DNA of 64,000 nt. It comes from Planctomycetota bacterium. Its GTDB lineage: Bacteria; Planctomycetota; UBA1135; GCA-002686595. Location: contig JACKHT010000003.1 in the NCBI GenBank assembly GCA_020638855.1, positions 248,001 through 312,000 of the forward strand. The letters are read 5' to 3'. This document shows positions 61,129-64,000 of the stretch, piece by piece. The position numbers and the translations under genes are program-made. The number at the start of each line of letters is the position of its first letter. The first letter of the stretch is position 1. Under the pieces are notes generated by a model. It was not told where the DNA came from and did no database searches. It was given only the letters and a program-made list of their open reading frames with translations.

Positions 61129-62598
61129 TCACTGGGTGGCGCTGACTCGCCAGCAGCGCAGGGTCCAGTCGCTGCGGGACGAGGTGCTGCCGGGGAAACC
61201 GGGCAAGCCCAAGACGCCATCTTCGATGCGCGAGTCGTAGGTGACTTCCATGGGTTCGTGACCCCCGGACCAATCGCGGTTGACGCGGACTTGCTCACCC
61301 GCGGAGAGGAATCCGTCCACGGAAAAGGCCAACGGATCGCCGGCACCAGAGTTCCGCACGTGATCCTCGAAATGGTTTTCCGCGTACAAAAAGCCTTGGA
61401 TGTCGCCGATCGGACCGCCGTTGGGGTCCCCAAAGAAGATGTTGCCACTGCCTTCCGCTTTGCCCTGGTAGATGCCGTCTCCATCGTCGTGCAGGATCGG
61501 CTCGCCCACGTCGTACTGGTTGTCGCCGTCGAGGTCGGTGTAGCTTTCGCCGTCGCTCATGGCCACGAACAGCACACCATCCTTGTTGGGGTCGTACACG
61601 AAGTTGTCGGCAAAGTAGATGTTGCCTTTGACCACGATGGTGATGACCGTTCCTTCGGGGGGGCTGTTGATGATCGAGCTGGTGGTCCCGTCGGGTTCGA
61701 TCCAGAGGTTGCCTTCCACGTAGTAGACCTTGCGGTTGCCCGCCGCCGGCACCGAGATCCGACTCAGGCTGGATCCTTCGTAGGGATCGCCCAGGAAGTA
61801 ATTCGTGTTGTCGAACGCAAAACCCGCCGAGGTCGCAAGGTCCGTTCGGAAGTTCTTGACGAAGATATGCCGGGGGTCTGTCGAAGGCAGCCGCCCGCTG
61901 CCATCGAAGGTCGTCGTTGCATCGATGTGGAAGTCGGCCGTAGACGCGTAGTTCATGGCGGCCAAGTCGGGCCCATGAACGGCCGGAGCGTGCTCGAACT
62001 CGTTCCCAGTGATCGGATTGCCCGTGATTTCACCGGTCGCGGTCGCATCGCCGACGACTTCAGAGTCTTCGGTCAAATCGACGTCCCCGCCAATGAAGAT
62101 CTTGCCTTGGATCGTATCGGCCGAGGATCCTGTACCTCCCATGTGGAAGTCATAGCCTGCGTCCCCGCTATGGTTGCCCGCGTACACCGCGAAGTCGCGC
62201 AGCGAAAGCGGCTCTTCGAAGTTGCCCGTGACGGTGACCTTTTGGTTGCCCCTGCGGCCGGTGGCGACCAACGTCAACATGCCAGCGACGTCCTTGGTCC
62301 CGGTGACCCAGTACGAACCGCCCGGAGAAGCCACCGGCGCGTTTTCGGTGCCCAGGTTGCCAGGGACATCGGTGGCCAAGGTTGGGGCCAACTGGACCAG
62401 CGCGTCTGCCATTCCGGCTTCCGCCACGTACAGCGCACGACGCATGTCGGTCGCGGTGTGGGTCTCTTGGCTCGACGAGATCGACATCATCATGAACGCC
62501 GAGCTAGCTAGCCCCAGGATCACGACCATGATGAGCGCCGGAATCAGCACCATTCCCGTGTCGGGAGCCGGATCAAAGCGACGGATCGTGTTCTTCAA
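61129..62598 (-). CDS. PilX-like minor pilin-associated protein (copy 2)
   Basis: The 489-residue protein has an N-terminal hydrophobic helix (GMVLIPALIMVVILGLASSA) and DMRRALYVAEAGMADALVQL, the same R-A-L-Y-V-A-E-A motif as in copy 1 and in PilX N-terminal-type proteins. A long beta-rich exported region follows, with acidic calcium-loop-like segments (DLDGDNQYDVGEPILHDDGD). The start is TTG at 62598, overlapping the PilW-like stop by 4 bp (TTGA). It is probably an assembly factor or minor component of a type IV-like system. Confidence 0.72.
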   Translation of the reverse strand: MKNTIRRFDPAPDTGMVLIPALIMVVILGLASSAFMMMSISSSQETHTATDMRRALYVAEAGMADALVQLAPTLATDVPGNLGTENAPVASPGGSYWVTGTKDVAGMLTLVATGRRGNQKVTVTGNFEEPLSLRDFAVYAGNHSGDAGYDFHMGGTGSSADTIQGKIFIGGDVDLTEDSEVVGDATATGEITGNPITGNEFEHAPAVHGPDLAAMNYASTADFHIDATTTFDGSGRLPSTDPRHIFVKNFRTDLATSAGFAFDNTNYFLGDPYEGSSLSRISVPAAGNRKVYYVEGNLWIEPDGTTSSIINSPPEGTVITIVVKGNIYFADNFVYDPNKDGVLFVAMSDGESYTDLDGDNQYDVGEPILHDDGDGIYQGKAEGSGNIFFGDPNGGPIGDIQGFLYAENHFEDHVRNSGAGDPLAFSVDGFLSAGEQVRVNRDWSGGHEPMEVTYDSRIEDGVLGLPGFPGSTSSRSDWTLRCWRVSATQ

Positions 62599-63254
62599 GA
62601 GCTCGGATTCCTCAGGGTGACCCTGGTTTCAGAAGTACGGATGATGGAATTGCCATCGGGCCCGATGCGCTCGAGCGAGAGTCGAATGGACAGGGTTTGG
62701 CCGTTGATTTCGAAGCAGAGACCGGGCTCGTCGATGAGGCCGTTGCCGTTGTCATCCAAGCCGTTCGGTAGCTCGCCCTCAAGGAGGCTGCGCACCCCGT
62801 GGGCAATGATCACCTCGGTCTCATCCGGAAGCATCGAGTTCTCCACCCAGACCACCATTCCCTCGTCGACCAGGCCGTTCCCATCGTTGCCGATGCCATC
62901 GGCCAGCTCGTTGGGCTCCAAGCGGAACTCCAGGCGCCCCGCGGGCCCCCAAACGATCGCGTCGCCGACAAAGTCCAGAGCCTTTTGGTACGAAATGCCT
63001 GCGGTCGATGCCGGAGCCGCAGGGCGCGGATCCACCGTGCCGAGCCCCGAGCCGGTCACGGTCCAAGCCAGACGGTTGAGCGTGCGGCTGACTTGGGTTT
63101 CGGTATCCGAGATCGCCGCACCTAGCTCGCGCGCGTGCATACCGGAGGTTACCGCTTGCAAGGTTCCTCCCAGCAAGATCGTGGCGACGCAGGCGACGAT
63201 CAGCATCTCGATCAGGGTGAAGCCGCGTTGGGAGGCGTGGTTGCGCTGCTGCAT
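62595..63254 (-). CDS. PilW-like type IV pseudopilin (copy 2)
   Basis: The 219-residue protein has a prepilin signal (RGFTLIEMLIVACVATILLG, with cleavage after Gly and the +5 Glu). Two acidic calcium-loop-like segments follow (IGNDGNGLVDEGMV and LDDNGNGLIDEPGL). The second corresponds to NDNGLVDEPG in copy 1. The ATG at 63254 lies 2 bp after the PilV-like stop. The gene overlaps the PilX-like gene by 4 bp. Same order and spacing as the first set, so the two sets arose by duplication or share an ancestral unit. Confidence 0.82.
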   Translation of the reverse strand: MQQRNHASQRGFTLIEMLIVACVATILLGGTLQAVTSGMHARELGAAISDTETQVSRTLNRLAWTVTGSGLGTVDPRPAAPASTAGISYQKALDFVGDAIVWGPAGRLEFRLEPNELADGIGNDGNGLVDEGMVVWVENSMLPDETEVIIAHGVRSLLEGELPNGLDDNGNGLIDEPGLCFEINGQTLSIRLSLERIGPDGNSIIRTSETRVTLRNPSS

Positions 63255-63256
63255 GG

Positions 63257-63856
63257 TCAAATGCCCCCCAGAAGCGAACTCAGGGTGACGCGCGATCCAC
63301 CAGGCCAGGTGACTTCGATCTTCACTGGAAGTACGCGGTAGTCTCCTGCATGGTTGAGGCCGTCGATCACCCCGTCTCCGTTGAGATCGCGGGGCATTCC
63401 TAGCGAGGGATCCACCACGTCTTCGCGCAGCACGCCGGGGAAGCCCGGCAACGTCGGGAATTCGATCGTTCCCAGCACGCCGTCCGCGTTGTTGGCCTGC
63501 CAGCTCGAACGGGCGATCACGAAGTTCCCTCCGGGGGCCGGCAAGCCGCCGTCGTCGGCGGGATCGTTGTTGTAGGCGGCGAAAACGCGTCCTAAGTCTT
63601 CGGCATACAGGGTTTCGAGCATGCCTTGCGCGATCTCGCTGCCCACCGCGGACCGGCGGCTGGTGGCGTTGACTTGTAGACCCGACAGGATCGTGCTGAG
63701 GAACCCTCCCAGGGCCACCACCAGCACCACGCCCGTGATCATGACTTCGACGAGCGAGAACCCGGCCTGTGGGGTGGGGGGCGCCGAGCCACGGCCCTTG
63801 CGGCAGCAGCGTGCGGGCACTCGGCCAGCTATTCCGACATCCAATGGGGAATCCAT
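63257..63856 (-). CDS. PilV-like type IV pseudopilin (copy 2)
   Basis: The 199-residue protein has the prepilin motif QAGFSLVEVMITGVVLVVAL, here preceded by an unusually long leader of about 32 residues. The soluble domain has YNNDPADDGG, REDVVDPSLGMPRDLNGDGV and DYRVLPVKIEVTW, which align with YNNNPADDPE, REDVNIPSLGMPRDLNGD and DYVILPIEIRVEW in copy 1. The ATG at 63856 is the preferred start; TTG/ATG codons a little upstream would make the leader even longer. It is first in the second pseudopilin/HEAT set within the window. Confidence 0.8.
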   Translation of the reverse strand: MDSPLDVGIAGRVPARCCRKGRGSAPPTPQAGFSLVEVMITGVVLVVALGGFLSTILSGLQVNATSRRSAVGSEIAQGMLETLYAEDLGRVFAAYNNDPADDGGLPAPGGNFVIARSSWQANNADGVLGTIEFPTLPGFPGVLREDVVDPSLGMPRDLNGDGVIDGLNHAGDYRVLPVKIEVTWPGGSRVTLSSLLGGI

Positions 63857-64000
63857 GACCCGTGGATCGACTCGCTGGAGCTGCAAACTTGACGGCAGCT
63901 AAGCCTTGGTAGCCCGTGGGCCAAATCGGGAGCCGATCCCTGGGCCCCAACCACGTTGTCCGGCGCTCACAAGTTGGGTTCAGTTTCCAGCGACTACCTG

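Overview
The window is GC-rich and densely coded. It looks like chromosome from a Gram-negative-like bacterium, most probably a planctomycete. This placement is an inference: seven secreted proteins end in a recurring C-terminal beta-rich domain (a C-x-P-NSTG start and a W-H-F-Q/W-N-F-Q ... SNFSNA/NFSDA ... TF finish) that I associate with planctomycete secretomes. TIGR03790-type and IgGFc-binding-type exoproteins fit the same picture. No rRNA, tRNA, CRISPR array, IS element or prophage was recognised.

Layout. 1-3.8 kb: the 3' part of aconitase and a REC/GGDEF-like/EAL protein. 3.9-11.2 kb: a minus-strand run of six tightly packed genes (PilV-like, PilW-like and PilX-like pseudopilins, a HEAT-repeat exoprotein, a CHASE4-type histidine kinase and a receiver-HATPase protein). 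11.4-23.5 kb: a FadE-type acyl-CoA dehydrogenase, a methyltransferase-APH kinase fusion, a nitrilase, the glycolate oxidase operon glcDEF, a ROK sugar kinase and a divergent GlgA-like protein. 24-33 kb: three exoproteins with the C-terminal domain, an M48 lipoprotein protease, gpmI and asd. 33-38 kb: an envelope glycan group (GT39-like transferase, PAP2 phosphatase, GT9) and an FAD oxidoreductase. 38.4-46.2 kb: a TIGR03790-like exoprotein, a two-UGA selenoprotein and two tandem paralogous exoproteins. 46.4-52.8 kb: a Tm-1-like/PEP-hydrolase-like pair separated by a lipoprotein gene, a MORN-like protein and an HlyIII family protein. 53-59.7 kb: a DNA glycosylase, a YedF-type DsrE protein, another exoprotein, MgtC, SulP and a K+ channel. 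59.7-63.9 kb: a second copy of the HEAT/PilX/PilW/PilV gene set.

The main discovery is at 40875-42203 (minus). One reading frame encodes a secreted protein with three thioredoxin-like domains, and it is interrupted by exactly two UGA codons. Each UGA replaces the first cysteine of a W-C-x-x-C motif (giving W-U-G-P-C and W-U-G-W-C). Each is followed at a suitable distance by a small hairpin with G in the first two loop positions, as bacterial SECIS elements have. This is best read as a selenoprotein with selenocysteines at residues 77 and 320. A stand-alone DsrE domain of the selenium-associated YedF type lies about 12 kb away. Other themes are a duplicated pseudopilin/HEAT gene set, one copy apparently co-transcribed with a two-component system, and many strong hairpin terminators.
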